Assembly: GCA_029262005.1 (NCBI GenBank)
Contig: JAJDAG010000143.1
Coordinates: 1-48,434, forward strand
Length of the DNA stretch: 48,434 nt
Direction of reading: 5' to 3'
Origin: Candidatus Zhuqueibacterota bacterium
GTDB taxonomy: Bacteria > Zhuqueibacterota > Zhuqueibacteria > Oceanimicrobiales > Oceanimicrobiaceae
Shown: positions 25,265 to 34,261 of the stretch, one piece after another
Layout: each line of letters starts with the position of its first letter
Numbering within the stretch: the first letter of the stretch is position 1
Notes under the pieces: model-generated
What the model was told of the DNA's origin: nothing
The model's input: only the letters and a program-made list of their open reading frames with translations
The model's database searches: none
Program-made: the position numbers and the translations under genes

Positions 25265-27097
25265 ATGTGTGGAATTGTTGGTTATATTGGCGACAAGGAC
25301 GCGACCCCGATTTTGCTTGAGGGTTTACGGCGCCTGGAGTATCGTGGCTATGAATCGGCAGGCGTGGCAATTTTGACCAATGGCGATATCTCCATTGCAA
25401 AGGAACCAGGCAAGTTAGGGGAACTAGAGCAGGCGCTCACCCGGAAGCCGATTTCCGGAACACTCGGCGTGGGGCATACTCGGTGGGCAACTCACGGTCT
25501 TCCAAACAAAATGAACGCGCACCCGCACACTGATTTTACAGGCCGTCTGGCTATGATTCATAACGGAGTCATTGAAAATTACCAGGCAATAAAAACCAAG
25601 TTGCAGGCCAGCGGCTATGAGTTTACAACTGAGACAGACACTGAGGCGCTGGTTAACCTCATTTCGGAATTTTATCAAAATGGGCATACTCTGGAAGAGG
25701 CGGTTCGCTCTGCGCTGAGCCAGGTTGAGGGAACGTTTGGCATTGTCCTGATTTCAAAGGATGATCCGGATTTGCTTATCGCCGCCCGTCGTGGCAGTCC
25801 TTTGGTTGTTGGCATGGGGGAAGGTGAGTTTGTGGTTGCTTCTGATGTTGCCGCCATCATAAGCCATACCAAGGATGTCACATATCTTGATGACAATGAA
25901 GTGGCAGTGATGTCGCGCAATGAACTTGTGATTAAGACAATCGACAATCTTGAGGTCAACAAGCGGGTCGAGAAAATATCCTTCGATTTAGACAAGATCG
26001 AAAAAAGTGGTTATGACCACTTTATGTTGAAGGAAATTATGGAACAGCCGCAAACCATCGAAGATGCCATGCGCGGCCGTCTGCTTCTGGAAGAAGGTAC
26101 AGCCCATCTTGGCGGCATTGAACATGAGATTGATTCTCTGCTCTATGCGCCGAAAATGTTATTCTCCGCATGCGGCACAAGTTGGCATGCCGCTCTGATT
26201 GCAGAATACATGCTCGAAGAGTGGGTGCGCACGCCTGTGGAAGTCGAATATGCATCAGAATTTCGTTACCGCGATCCGGTGATTGAGCGTGGCTCGGTGG
26301 CATTTGTCATCAGTCAATCCGGTGAAACTGCGGACACGCTGGCTGCTTTGAAGGAATCCAAGCGCAAGGGCGCAAAAGTGCTGGCGCTTTGCAATGTTGT
26401 CGGTTCAACCATTGCCCGGGAAAGCGATGCCGGCGTTTATCTGCATGCCGGTCCTGAAATTGGTGTGGCATCTACAAAAGCGTTCACATCGCAAGTTACG
26501 GTTTGCTCCCTGATAACACTGTTGTTGGCTAGAATGCGCAATATCGGCGTTTCTAAGGGGGTGGAAATTGTCAATGAAATGAAGACGCTTCCCGGCAAAG
26601 TGCAAAGTATTCTCGATCATCACTCAGTTATTAAAGAAATCGCCAACGAATTTCACAAAAGTCAGAATTTTCTCTATTTAGGCCGTGGCTACAATTTCCC
26701 TGTGGCCCTGGAGGGCGCACTTAAATTAAAAGAAATTTCCTATATTCATGCAGAGGGGTATCCTGCCGCTGAAATGAAACACGGCCCAATCGCGCTGATC
26801 GATGAAAACATGCCGGTTGTGGTGATTGCAACAAAGGACTCAATTTATGAGAAAGTTATCACAAATATCGAAGAGGTTAGAGCCAGGCGTGGGCGTATCA
26901 TTGCCATTGCCACTGAAGGGGACGAGGAGATGAAAAACCATGCTGATCACATCATCTACGTGCCCGCGACTCTGGAATTCTTGACACCGATATTGACCAT
27001 CATTCCGTTACAATTACTCGCTTACTACATTGCCATTCTTCGCGGTTGCGATGTTGATCAGCCACGCAACCTGGCTAAAAGCGTTACTGTAGAATAG
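25265..27097 (+). CDS. glmS: Glutamine-fructose-6-phosphate aminotransferase
   Basis: It makes glucosamine-6-phosphate for peptidoglycan and LPS. The N-terminal Ntn glutaminase begins MCGIVGYIG with the catalytic Cys at position 2 after Met removal; RRLEYRGYESAG and GVGHTRWATHG are signatures. Two SIS domains follow (ISQSGETADT, GPEIGVASTKAFTSQ) and the chain ends PRNLAKSVTVE, the invariant C-terminus. RBS AAGGAGAG. The next gene starts 8 bp downstream. Confidence 0.97.
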   Translation: MCGIVGYIGDKDATPILLEGLRRLEYRGYESAGVAILTNGDISIAKEPGKLGELEQALTRKPISGTLGVGHTRWATHGLPNKMNAHPHTDFTGRLAMIHNGVIENYQAIKTKLQASGYEFTTETDTEALVNLISEFYQNGHTLEEAVRSALSQVEGTFGIVLISKDDPDLLIAARRGSPLVVGMGEGEFVVASDVAAIISHTKDVTYLDDNEVAVMSRNELVIKTIDNLEVNKRVEKISFDLDKIEKSGYDHFMLKEIMEQPQTIEDAMRGRLLLEEGTAHLGGIEHEIDSLLYAPKMLFSACGTSWHAALIAEYMLEEWVRTPVEVEYASEFRYRDPVIERGSVAFVISQSGETADTLAALKESKRKGAKVLALCNVVGSTIARESDAGVYLHAGPEIGVASTKAFTSQVTVCSLITLLLARMRNIGVSKGVEIVNEMKTLPGKVQSILDHHSVIKEIANEFHKSQNFLYLGRGYNFPVALEGALKLKEISYIHAEGYPAAEMKHGPIALIDENMPVVVIATKDSIYEKVITNIEEVRARRGRIIAIATEGDEEMKNHADHIIYVPATLEFLTPILTIIPLQLLAYYIAILRGCDVDQPRNLAKSVTVE

Positions 27098-27105
27098 GAG
27101 ATAAC

Positions 27106-28935
27106 GTGAAACTTAAAAATCGGTTTTCCTTTGTTGGCATTGCTCTTCTTTTCTGGTTTGGCCTGCCTGGTTCTCTGCTTTCCCAGCAGTCTCAAAAGGT
27201 TGAAATTGTAGCAGATGCAGAGGGCAATTTCAAGAAAGCTCTTCGAATTTATGTTGATCAGGATTATGGACTGGCAGGCAGGAAATTTATTTCTCTGGTT
27301 GCGGCCGAGCCACTACATCACAGAATGACCGCTAGTTTACTCATGGCAGGCAAGAGTCTCTACAAGCTGCGCCGGTATGTAGATTCCATTCTCTATTTCG
27401 ACCGATTGGTGACTTCTTACCCACAGAGTAAATATGTGGATGATGCTTTTTATGCAAGAGCCACGGCAAGGTATCGATTAGGCCAGCATATTGAGGCGGT
27501 AAAAGATTTGCTCTGGGTGACCGGATATAGTCGGGAGCAAGAGTTGTTGCGTAGAAGTACCCGGCTTGCAAAGTATTTAATGGCGACACAACTGTCAAGT
27601 AAAGAAGTGGAGGGACTGTTACAGTATGCCAGTGGCGAGCAGGCTTCCGCGTTGGTGAGTATGGCGCTGGCCGGTCATGAGTTGCAAAAAGGGGCAATTG
27701 ACTACGCTTTGGCGGTGCTGGAAAATCATAAAAAACGTTATGCACATGGCAAATATGCCCGGCAAATTGATGAACTCATCGGCGAGGTGCGGAACGGCGG
27801 AAATCGTGTAACCGGAGTTGGTGTGGTTTTGCCGATTAGCGGCTATTTTAGCGAGGAAGGACTGGGTGTTCTGCGCGGGATTAAATTTGCTCACAACCAG
27901 AAAAGCAAGAATGGTCAAAAGATTGTGAAGCTGGCCATAAGAGATTCCGAAAGCAGCATGATTAAGGCAATTCAGAGCACCAAAGAGCTGGTCGGACGTG
28001 AACGCGTGCAAGCAATTATCGGCGATCTGGAAAGTGGTATAACTGCTGGAATCGGCGCCCTGGCGGCTGAGCGCGATGTTGTTCTTGTTGGACCCACGGC
28101 CACTGAAAACGGTGTAGCATCGGTCGGGGAGACCGTTTTCCTGCTCAATAGCGATTTGGAGCGTAAAGGCCGCGCTTTGGCCGAATATGCCGTGAACTCG
28201 CTGGGTATGCAGACGTTTGCCACACTCGCTCCGGCTGATCATTATGGCCAGCAGATGGTCGCCAGTTTCACCGCCACCATCGATGAATTGGGTGGTAGAA
28301 TTATTGCTCAAAGCTGGTATGACACGGAGTCCGAGGATTTTGGGCGGCAGTTCAAAAACATTCGCGCGGCAGCTTTTAAATTTGATTCTACTGATGTTGA
28401 GTTAATGATGCAGGAGGCGGAAGATCGCGGCGAAACCCTCAAAGAAAGGGATATTCCCGTTCTGTCAATTGATGGTTTTTTTATTCCCGTTTATTCCGAA
28501 GACATCATGTATGTTGCCCCGCAATTGGCGCAACACAATATCCGTACTCAAATTTTGGGCGGCGAATATCTGGACGATCTGGAGATACTCAAAGGCAAGC
28601 AGATTCAGCCTTATATCAACGGCGCCATTTTTGTTAGCGATTATTTTCCGGATGAAGATAGTCGCAGCTTCCGAACATTTCGTTCTGAATTCCGTTTAGA
28701 AATGAAGAGATCTCCTGAACGCTGGGAAGTCTTTGGTTATGACGCTTACAATCTCATTGTCAATGCCATTGAAAGCGGCGCCACCAGCGGTCCCAATATC
28801 GCACGGCATATCGGGCAATTGTCCAACCACCAGGGGCAGAAAGGCGGGATCTCTTTTTTGGGTAACAGTCGGGTTAACGAAGACGTAAATTTTTTGCAGT
28901 TTATAAATGGTAGAATTGTAAAGCATCAGAATTGA
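27106..28935 (+). CDS. Exported TPR + periplasmic-binding-protein-fold protein (LpoA/LivJ-like)
   Basis: GTG 27106 has AGGAG 5 nt upstream. Residues 1-27 form a signal peptide (GIALLFWFGLPGSLLSQ). Residues about 40-225 are helical TPR-like repeats (YFDRLVTSYPQSKYVDDAFY). Residues about 240-600 are a type I periplasmic-binding fold of the branched-chain amino-acid receptor family (VGVVLPISGYFSEEGLGVLRG; DSESSMIKAIQSTKELV; APADHYGQQM; VFGYDAYNLIV). This order matches LpoA-type activators of penicillin-binding proteins, so a cell-wall role beside glmS is plausible; a solute receptor is the alternative. The lack of ABC permease genes favours the former. Confidence 0.75.
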   Translation: MKLKNRFSFVGIALLFWFGLPGSLLSQQSQKVEIVADAEGNFKKALRIYVDQDYGLAGRKFISLVAAEPLHHRMTASLLMAGKSLYKLRRYVDSILYFDRLVTSYPQSKYVDDAFYARATARYRLGQHIEAVKDLLWVTGYSREQELLRRSTRLAKYLMATQLSSKEVEGLLQYASGEQASALVSMALAGHELQKGAIDYALAVLENHKKRYAHGKYARQIDELIGEVRNGGNRVTGVGVVLPISGYFSEEGLGVLRGIKFAHNQKSKNGQKIVKLAIRDSESSMIKAIQSTKELVGRERVQAIIGDLESGITAGIGALAAERDVVLVGPTATENGVASVGETVFLLNSDLERKGRALAEYAVNSLGMQTFATLAPADHYGQQMVASFTATIDELGGRIIAQSWYDTESEDFGRQFKNIRAAAFKFDSTDVELMMQEAEDRGETLKERDIPVLSIDGFFIPVYSEDIMYVAPQLAQHNIRTQILGGEYLDDLEILKGKQIQPYINGAIFVSDYFPDEDSRSFRTFRSEFRLEMKRSPERWEVFGYDAYNLIVNAIESGATSGPNIARHIGQLSNHQGQKGGISFLGNSRVNEDVNFLQFINGRIVKHQN

Positions 28936-28943
28936 GGTGTAAA

Positions 28944-29258
28944 ATGGGAAATCAAACTTTTCTGGAAAAGACATTTCTTGCTGGTATAGGCTTATGCTCA
29001 ATGACAAAAGACAAAGCGCAGGCCCTGGTAGGTGATCTTGTTAAAAAAGGAGAGCTTGCACAGGAAGAAGGCCCTAACTTCGTCAAAACCGTGATGCAAA
29101 AAGCCGAAGAAGAAGTGGACGCACTGAAGAAGATGGTAGATACGCGCGTGCAACAAACACTCGCCGCGATTCGGCCGAACTATGATGACGAATTCAAGAA
29201 ACTCAATAAAAGAATTGATAAGCTCTCAAAGGATGTTGAAAAAATCAACAAAAAGTAA
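28944..29258 (+). CDS. Phasin-like coiled-coil protein
   Basis: ATG 28944 with GAGGTG upstream is chosen over TTG 28932. It has 104 residues: an N-terminal segment FLEKTFLAGIGLCSMTKDKAQALVGDLV and a long helical, Lys/Glu-rich C-terminus (KAEEEVDALKKMVDTRVQ; KKLNKRIDKLSKDVEKINKK) likely to form a coiled coil. The pattern resembles the phasin/PhaF-like granule-associated family, but no granule synthesis gene is nearby, so a general structural role is as likely. It nearly overlaps the previous gene. Confidence 0.68.
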   Translation: MGNQTFLEKTFLAGIGLCSMTKDKAQALVGDLVKKGELAQEEGPNFVKTVMQKAEEEVDALKKMVDTRVQQTLAAIRPNYDDEFKKLNKRIDKLSKDVEKINKK

Positions 29259-29293
29259 CCTGTTTTTATTTATTTTTTATTAAGGAGGAAAAG

Positions 29294-29818
29294 ATGAAAA
29301 AGTTATTAACGGTGTTGTCTGTGATTCTTTTGCTTGCCGGTGTAACCGGAACGAGTTACGCCCAGGGAATTGGTTTTCATGGTATTGGCGGCCGTGTTGG
29401 CTTTGCCAAGCCTGAGAACATAGATGGCACATTCAGCATTGGTGCGCATGCTAATTTGGGTGAGGTTATTGAAAATCTCGTGATTTTCCCATCTGTCGAT
29501 TATTGGGGAAAAAGCGAGCTGGGACTCGACTTTTCCCAATTTGCCATCAACGCTGATGGCCGCTATTACTTCCCCTCATCCGGAAGTATGTCCTTTTTCG
29601 GTGGCGCAGGCCTGGGCTTTATTTTTACCCATGCTGAGGTGTCTTTCCTTGGGCAGTCCGCAGGTGACACCAACATGGATATCGGTTTAAATCTGTTTGG
29701 TGGTCTTGATGTGCCCGTTGGCGAGAAGCTCTCTTTTACTGCAGAGACAAGATTTGTTGTCAGCGATATAAGCACCTTCAAGGTTCTCGCAGGCGTTACC
29801 TATCGCATGGGCGAGTAA
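29294..29818 (+). CDS. Outer-membrane beta-barrel protein
   Basis: RBS AAGGAGG lies before ATG 29294. A clear signal peptide ends TSYA-QG (about residue 23). The mature part of about 150 residues alternates polar and hydrophobic residues in eight short strands separated by Gly/Asn turns (GGRVGFAKPENIDGTFSIGA; YWGKSELGLDFSQFAINADG; MSFFGGAGLGFIFTH; LSFTAETRFVVSD) and ends with VTYRMGE, a barrel-closing strand. It fits the small OmpA/OmpX-like barrel group. Its function is unknown. A strong terminator follows. Confidence 0.82.
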   Translation: MKKLLTVLSVILLLAGVTGTSYAQGIGFHGIGGRVGFAKPENIDGTFSIGAHANLGEVIENLVIFPSVDYWGKSELGLDFSQFAINADGRYYFPSSGSMSFFGGAGLGFIFTHAEVSFLGQSAGDTNMDIGLNLFGGLDVPVGEKLSFTAETRFVVSDISTFKVLAGVTYRMGE

Positions 29819-29846
29819 TTCAGGTCTTAAATCAAGCAAGGTTTCA

Positions 29847-29882
29847 AAGAGGCTTTGACATTCGTCAGAGCCTCTTTTTTTT
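29847..29882 (+). terminator. Rho-independent terminator
   Basis: A 13-bp stem (AAGAGGCTTTGAC/GTCAGAGCCTCTT, one GU pair) with an ATTC loop and a run of eight Ts, 29 bp after the beta-barrel gene. Confidence 0.88.
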
Positions 29883-29916
29883 GTGATATGGGCAGCAGCA
29901 GGGCGTCTGTTTTCCC

Positions 29917-29945
29917 TTGCAAAAAAAATGCAAATGGGTTATATT
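29917..29945 (+). promoter_or_regulatory. Candidate sigma70 promoter of uppP
   Basis: TTGCAA (29917-29922), 17 bp, TATATT (29940-29945), directly after the previous terminator and about 50 bp before uppP. Confidence 0.5.
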
Positions 29946-29997
29946 AAGCTCGACTTTGGACGCACATCGGGATTATTTTCTATGGAAGGAGTCATGA

Positions 29998-30828
29998 TTG
30001 TCACTTATTGAAGCCGTTTTGTTGGGGCTTGTTCAGGGATTAACGGAATTTTTACCGGTTAGCAGCTCCGGTCACCTGGTTCTTGGCAAGGCGATTCTTG
30101 GTGTTGAAGAAAAAGGGATAGCATTTGAAATATTTGTCCATTTCGGCACATTGCTGGCTGTACTTACGGTTTACCGAAACGATTTGCTGCAAATGGCCAA
30201 AGAGTGTCTAAGTTTTATTTTTGGCCGTTGGCAAAGCACCCCTGCGGTAGAAAGCGCTCAGAAAACGCCGAATGGCGTCCGTTTATTTGCATTCATTTTG
30301 CTGGGAACCATTCCCGCGGCCCTATTGGGCTTTTTGTTTAAAGATACATTTGAAAGCGTCTTTTCCGATACAGTCTTTGTGAGCGGCGCCTTGATATTTA
30401 CCGGTATATTACTGACTTCAACCAATTGGGCCAGTGGCAAACAGTTGCCATTGACCGGGGTGAAAGCGTTTCTCATTGGCTTGGCTCAGGTCATTGCTTT
30501 ATTCCCCGGTGTTTCGCGTTCGGGCACGACAATCACCGTAGCGCTTTTGTTTGGAATCAAGCCGGAGGATGCAGCAAAGTATTCGTTCCTATTGGCCATC
30601 CCGTTGATTTTGGCTGTCACTTTGCTGCAGTCAGTGGAACTGTTTTCTGAACCACCGACAGGCGCGCAACTGGCACAATATTCTGTTGGCTGCGTGGTTG
30701 CGTATTTTTCCGGACTGTGGGCCATAAAATGGTTGATTGCAGTTGTGCAGAACGGCCGGTTTGCCCGATTTGCCTGGTACTGTTTTGCCCTGGGATTTTT
30801 GGGACTGGCTATGCATTTTGTCGGGTAG
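29998..30828 (+). CDS. uppP: Undecaprenyl-diphosphatase (UppP/BacA)
   Basis: It recycles the lipid carrier undecaprenyl pyrophosphate in the inner membrane for peptidoglycan synthesis. The start is TTG 29998, with AAGGAG 6 nt upstream; an ATG at 29994 is out of frame. Signatures: GLVQGLTEFLPVSSSGHLVL (about 10-29, catalytic Glu and His) and ALFPGVSRSGTTITVALL (about 163-180). About eight membrane segments, 276 residues, normal for the family. Confidence 0.96.
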   Translation: MSLIEAVLLGLVQGLTEFLPVSSSGHLVLGKAILGVEEKGIAFEIFVHFGTLLAVLTVYRNDLLQMAKECLSFIFGRWQSTPAVESAQKTPNGVRLFAFILLGTIPAALLGFLFKDTFESVFSDTVFVSGALIFTGILLTSTNWASGKQLPLTGVKAFLIGLAQVIALFPGVSRSGTTITVALLFGIKPEDAAKYSFLLAIPLILAVTLLQSVELFSEPPTGAQLAQYSVGCVVAYFSGLWAIKWLIAVVQNGRFARFAWYCFALGFLGLAMHFVG

Positions 30829-30894
30829 TTATTGTCTGAGTGCAATCCTGTTCGGGCGTGTGCTTAGAAGTTTTTTGATAAGCAGAGGAGGGAA

Positions 30895-32364
30895 ATGAAG
30901 CAGACCGAATTTTTTTCGTCGCGCTGGGCGCTGATTTTGGCAGCGCTTGGTATGGCCGTTGGTACCGGCAATATTTGGCGATTCCCCAGGATTGCAGCGC
31001 AAAATGGCGGCGGCTCTTTTCTCATTCCGTGGGTTGTTTTTCTGTTCCTCTGGTCAATCCCCCTTCTCATGATTGAATTTGCAATTGGTAAGGAAACCCG
31101 CAGTGGTACTGTTGGCGCTTTCGGTAAATTGCTTGGCCGCAAATACACCTGGATGGGGGCTTTTGTTGGTTTTTGTACCATGGCGATTATGTTTTACTAC
31201 TCCGTCGTGATGGGCTGGTGCGTTAAATATACCTGGGCGACTGTGACAGGGGGCGCTGAGCTCGCCAATTCGCAATTGTTTTGGGATGGGTTTACAACCG
31301 GTTATCAGCCGGTTCTGTTTCATTTTTTTTCCATGGCCGTTGGTTCTTTTGTTATTTATAAAGGTGTGGTTCACGGCATTGAACGCGCCAATAAAGTCCT
31401 TGTGCCACTGTTGTTCGGGTTGCTTCTGCTTGCGGCCGTACGGGCACTGACTTTGCCCGGCGCCATCGCTGGATTGAATTTTTTGTTTGAGCCCAAATGG
31501 GCGCTCCTGCTGAACCACAAAACCTGGCTCGAAGCTTTGTCACAGTCGGCATGGTCAACGGGCGCTGGATGGGGTTTGATTTTGACTTATGCCGTGTACA
31601 TGCAGAAAAAAGAAGATATTGTTCTCAATTCATTTGTTGCCGGTCTTGGTAACAACAGTGCTTCATTGCTGGCCGGTATCGTCCTTTTCGCGGCTGTTTT
31701 TTCCTTGGCGCCTGAGTTGGGCCTGCAACCTGAGGCAGTTTTGGCTGATTCCGGCCCCGCTTCAACCGGTATGACTTTTATTTGGATTCCCAGGCTGTTT
31801 GCACAAATGCCTCTGGGCGGATTTTTTATGGCTGTTTTTTTTCTCGCACTTTCCACGGCGGCACTTTCATCGATGATAGCCATGATTGAACTGGCAACAA
31901 GGATATTTATGGATGCCGGTTTGGAACGACACACCGCTATCAAATTTGTCGCTACATTTGGCTTTTTGCTAGGCTTACCCGCGGCCATGAGCCTCGATAT
32001 TCTTGGTAATCAGGATTGGGTCTGGGGACTTGGCCTCATTCTCAGCGGCATGTTTTTTACATTTGCAGCCATCAAATACGGCGTCGATAAAATGCGGACT
32101 CAATTGATTAATACCGACGGCAATGATCTGGAAGCGGGTAAATGGTTCAATGTAATCGTGACATTTTTAATTCCGGTCGAGTTTGTGTGTCTGCTTGGTT
32201 GGTGGTTTTGGCAGGCGGTGACTTCGTACGATCCAGAGGGTTGGTGGAATCCATTTCGCACCTTCAGCCTTGGTACTTGCTTGTTCCAGTGGGGTGTGGT
32301 GATTGTTCTTTTCCTTATCTTCAATAACAAGCTGTTTGCCAGAAGTGTCTCAAGTGAGTCATGA
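30895..32364 (+). CDS. Sodium-dependent (NSS-family) amino-acid transporter
   Basis: RBS AGGAGGG lies before ATG 30895. About 11-12 hydrophobic segments; the first carries WALILAALGMAVGTGNIWRFP, the sodium and substrate site signature of the LeuT/NSS family, and the central segment has SQSAWSTGAGWGLILTYAVY. At 489 residues it is the usual bacterial size. The substrate cannot be told from sequence; the adjacent 37-residue MetS-type small subunit points to the MetP-like branch that moves methionine or alanine. Confidence 0.93.
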   Translation: MKQTEFFSSRWALILAALGMAVGTGNIWRFPRIAAQNGGGSFLIPWVVFLFLWSIPLLMIEFAIGKETRSGTVGAFGKLLGRKYTWMGAFVGFCTMAIMFYYSVVMGWCVKYTWATVTGGAELANSQLFWDGFTTGYQPVLFHFFSMAVGSFVIYKGVVHGIERANKVLVPLLFGLLLLAAVRALTLPGAIAGLNFLFEPKWALLLNHKTWLEALSQSAWSTGAGWGLILTYAVYMQKKEDIVLNSFVAGLGNNSASLLAGIVLFAAVFSLAPELGLQPEAVLADSGPASTGMTFIWIPRLFAQMPLGGFFMAVFFLALSTAALSSMIAMIELATRIFMDAGLERHTAIKFVATFGFLLGLPAAMSLDILGNQDWVWGLGLILSGMFFTFAAIKYGVDKMRTQLINTDGNDLEAGKWFNVIVTFLIPVEFVCLLGWWFWQAVTSYDPEGWWNPFRTFSLGTCLFQWGVVIVLFLIFNNKLFARSVSSES

Positions 32365-32438
32365 ATTGTCAATAAAATTTTCCGTGGCACTCAACAAGGC
32401 AATACTATCTTGATTTATTCCTTAAATGGAGCCCGAAT

Positions 32439-32552
32439 ATGACTCTGTCTGCAATCATAACGATGATATTGATTTTATGCACTGTTTGGGGCGGGTTCGC
32501 CTTTGCTTTGAGAACCGTGACAAAAAAGGAATCTAAAAAGCACTCGCGATGA
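32439..32552 (+). CDS. MetS-family NSS transporter small subunit (37 aa)
   Basis: ATG 32439 with GGAG 8 nt upstream opens a 37-codon ORF: one membrane helix (MTLSAIITMILILCTVWGGF) and a basic tail (LRTVTKKESKKHSR). The size, single helix with WGG near its end and position just after an NSS transporter match the MetS small subunits described in corynebacterial MetPS. Its stop overlaps the holA start (ATGA), so translation is coupled. It probably assembles with the transporter in the inner membrane. Confidence 0.72.
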   Translation: MTLSAIITMILILCTVWGGFAFALRTVTKKESKKHSR

Positions 32553-33535
32553 CCTATCTTGAATTCATAAAAAAACTTGAGAAGGGCGACTTACATCCCG
32601 CTTATGTTTTTGCCGGGACAGAGCAGTATCTCGTTGATGATTGTCTGAAGCGGTTGTCTGAAAAGGTCGTAGAGCCTTCCACTCGCGAGTTTAATTACGA
32701 TGTTTTTTATGCAAGTCAAATTGATGCCGGCAGGATAATTGATGCTGCCTGTGCCTATCCGATGTTGGCTGACGCCCGGATGGTGGTAGTGAAAGAATTG
32801 CACAAATTGTCCCCTTCCGGGTTGACTGCTATTGGGCAATACCTTGAAAAACCCTCCGCAACAACCAGGCTTGTTCTCATTACAGAGAAATTTAGTGCAA
32901 AAAACAAAGCCTATAAGCAAATCAAAGATAAATCCTGTTTCGTTGAATTAAAGCCTTTATACGACAATCAGATCCCGGACTGGATCAAAAATCTTTTGAA
33001 ACGGCAAGGGTATGAAATAAGTTACAATGCCTGTTTGCTTATTCAGGCCCACGTTGGCAATAGCCTGCTCAACATCGCAAACGAAATAGAGAAGATTAAG
33101 CTGAACGTCGAGTCAAAAAAAATTGATGAGAGTGATGTTCAGCGTGTGGTCGGCTTGTCAAAGAAATTCAGTGTTTTTGACCTGAACGATGCTCTGGGAA
33201 ACAGGCAAGTTGAAAAGTCTCTGAGCATTTTAAATAAAATGCTGGATAGCGGCGAATCTCCAACAGCTATTCTCGCAATGGTAACCCGGCACTTCATGAA
33301 TTTGTTGAAGGTTAAAGGCGCTGTGGCACAAAACAAAAGTCCCAACGAGATAACAGCGTTGACTGGCATCCCACCTTTTTTTATTAAGAAAACCAAGGCT
33401 ATGGCTTCCCAATATCCTGCTGAACAATTTAGCACTGTTTTTTCTTGTCTGCTTGAGGCTGACTTGAATCTAAAAACCAGCCAACAACCACCTAAAATTG
33501 CCTTGCAAACAACATTGTTGAAAATATTAAATTGA
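32549..33535 (+). CDS. holA: DNA polymerase III subunit delta
   Basis: It is the clamp-loader subunit that opens the sliding clamp. 328 residues: the N-terminal LHPAYVFAGTEQYLVDDCLKRL pattern, an AAA-like core without an intact Walker A (as in all delta subunits), and a C-terminal helical collar region (LNDALGNRQVEKSLSILNKML; AILAMVTRHFMNLLKVK) that is diagnostic of HolA. ATG 32549 overlaps the MetS-like stop. Confidence 0.9.
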   Translation: MTYLEFIKKLEKGDLHPAYVFAGTEQYLVDDCLKRLSEKVVEPSTREFNYDVFYASQIDAGRIIDAACAYPMLADARMVVVKELHKLSPSGLTAIGQYLEKPSATTRLVLITEKFSAKNKAYKQIKDKSCFVELKPLYDNQIPDWIKNLLKRQGYEISYNACLLIQAHVGNSLLNIANEIEKIKLNVESKKIDESDVQRVVGLSKKFSVFDLNDALGNRQVEKSLSILNKMLDSGESPTAILAMVTRHFMNLLKVKGAVAQNKSPNEITALTGIPPFFIKKTKAMASQYPAEQFSTVFSCLLEADLNLKTSQQPPKIALQTTLLKILN

Positions 33536-33561
33536 TGTTTAAAATGAGTTCTAAAATACCA

Positions 33562-33589
33562 GGAACTTTTCTCTTTTCTCATGGTTGAA
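33562..33589 (+). promoter_or_regulatory. Possible ECF-type promoter upstream of second sigma gene
   Basis: GGAACTT (33562-33568), 15 nt, GTTGAA (33584-33589): the same layout as the GCAACTT motifs near 15.9 kb. If real, the start of transcription falls after ATG 33581 and translation would begin at the in-frame ATG 33614. Confidence 0.3.
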
Positions 33590-34207
33590 AAGTTCGAAAA
33601 AGCGGCCTCTATGTTCGAGAAAGAATCACGAAGCGATAAACGACCAACAGACGAAGACCTTATAGAACGATTTCAAGGCGGCGATGTTTATGCCTTTGAT
33701 CTTATCGTAAAGCGATATAAGGAACAATTGTTAAATTTCGTTTATCGTTTTGTCGGCAATCAGGAAGAAGCTGAAGATATCGTGCAAGAGACATTTCTGC
33801 GCGTTTATCGAAAACGACACGCTTATAAGCGAATTGCAAAATTTTCTACTTGGATTTACACGATTGCAGGTAACTTGTCTCGTACGGAGTTGCGCAGACG
33901 AAAAAGACGTAAACTGTTCTCCGTTACAGACATGGGCTTTGAGGATCGGGATTACGAAATATCCGATGAGGAGTATAATCCCGAGTCTGAGGTAGATGGA
34001 GTTATGCAAGAGGAAATAATTCATAAGGAGATCAATAATCTTTCGCCCAAATTCAGGGAAGTGATTATTCTGCGCGATGTTCAGGAACTCTCGTATGAGG
34101 AGATCAGTAAGATCATCAAAGTTCCGATAGGCACAGTCAAATCCAGAGTCAACCGGGGCAGATTGAAGCTACAGAGCCAGCTAAAGTATCTTATGAAAAA
34201 AAAGTAG
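33581..34207 (+). CDS. RNA polymerase sigma factor, ECF/group 4 (second)
   Basis: Region 2: YKEQLLNFVYRFVGNQEEAE, then DIVQETFLRVYRKR; region 3-4 linker acidic (FEDRDYEISDEEYNPESE); region 4: LSPKFREVIILRDVQELSYE and EISKIIKVPIGTVKSRVNRG. This is the RpoE/SigW-like group. No ribosome site is visible before ATG 33581 or before the later in-frame ATG 33614, so the start is uncertain. It is followed at 54 bp by an anti-sigma candidate and then an HtrA-like protein, a typical envelope-stress arrangement. Confidence 0.92.
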   Translation: MVEKFEKAASMFEKESRSDKRPTDEDLIERFQGGDVYAFDLIVKRYKEQLLNFVYRFVGNQEEAEDIVQETFLRVYRKRHAYKRIAKFSTWIYTIAGNLSRTELRRRKRRKLFSVTDMGFEDRDYEISDEEYNPESEVDGVMQEEIIHKEINNLSPKFREVIILRDVQELSYEEISKIIKVPIGTVKSRVNRGRLKLQSQLKYLMKKK

Positions 34208-34261
34208 ATTCCATAGATGATGCCGAGATTATTATTGGTAACCGTTTCAGAGTGAGGGAAA

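Noticed and set aside
29998-30000. ATG at 29994 as start of uppP
   Set aside because: It is out of frame; the ribosome site is well placed for the in-frame TTG.
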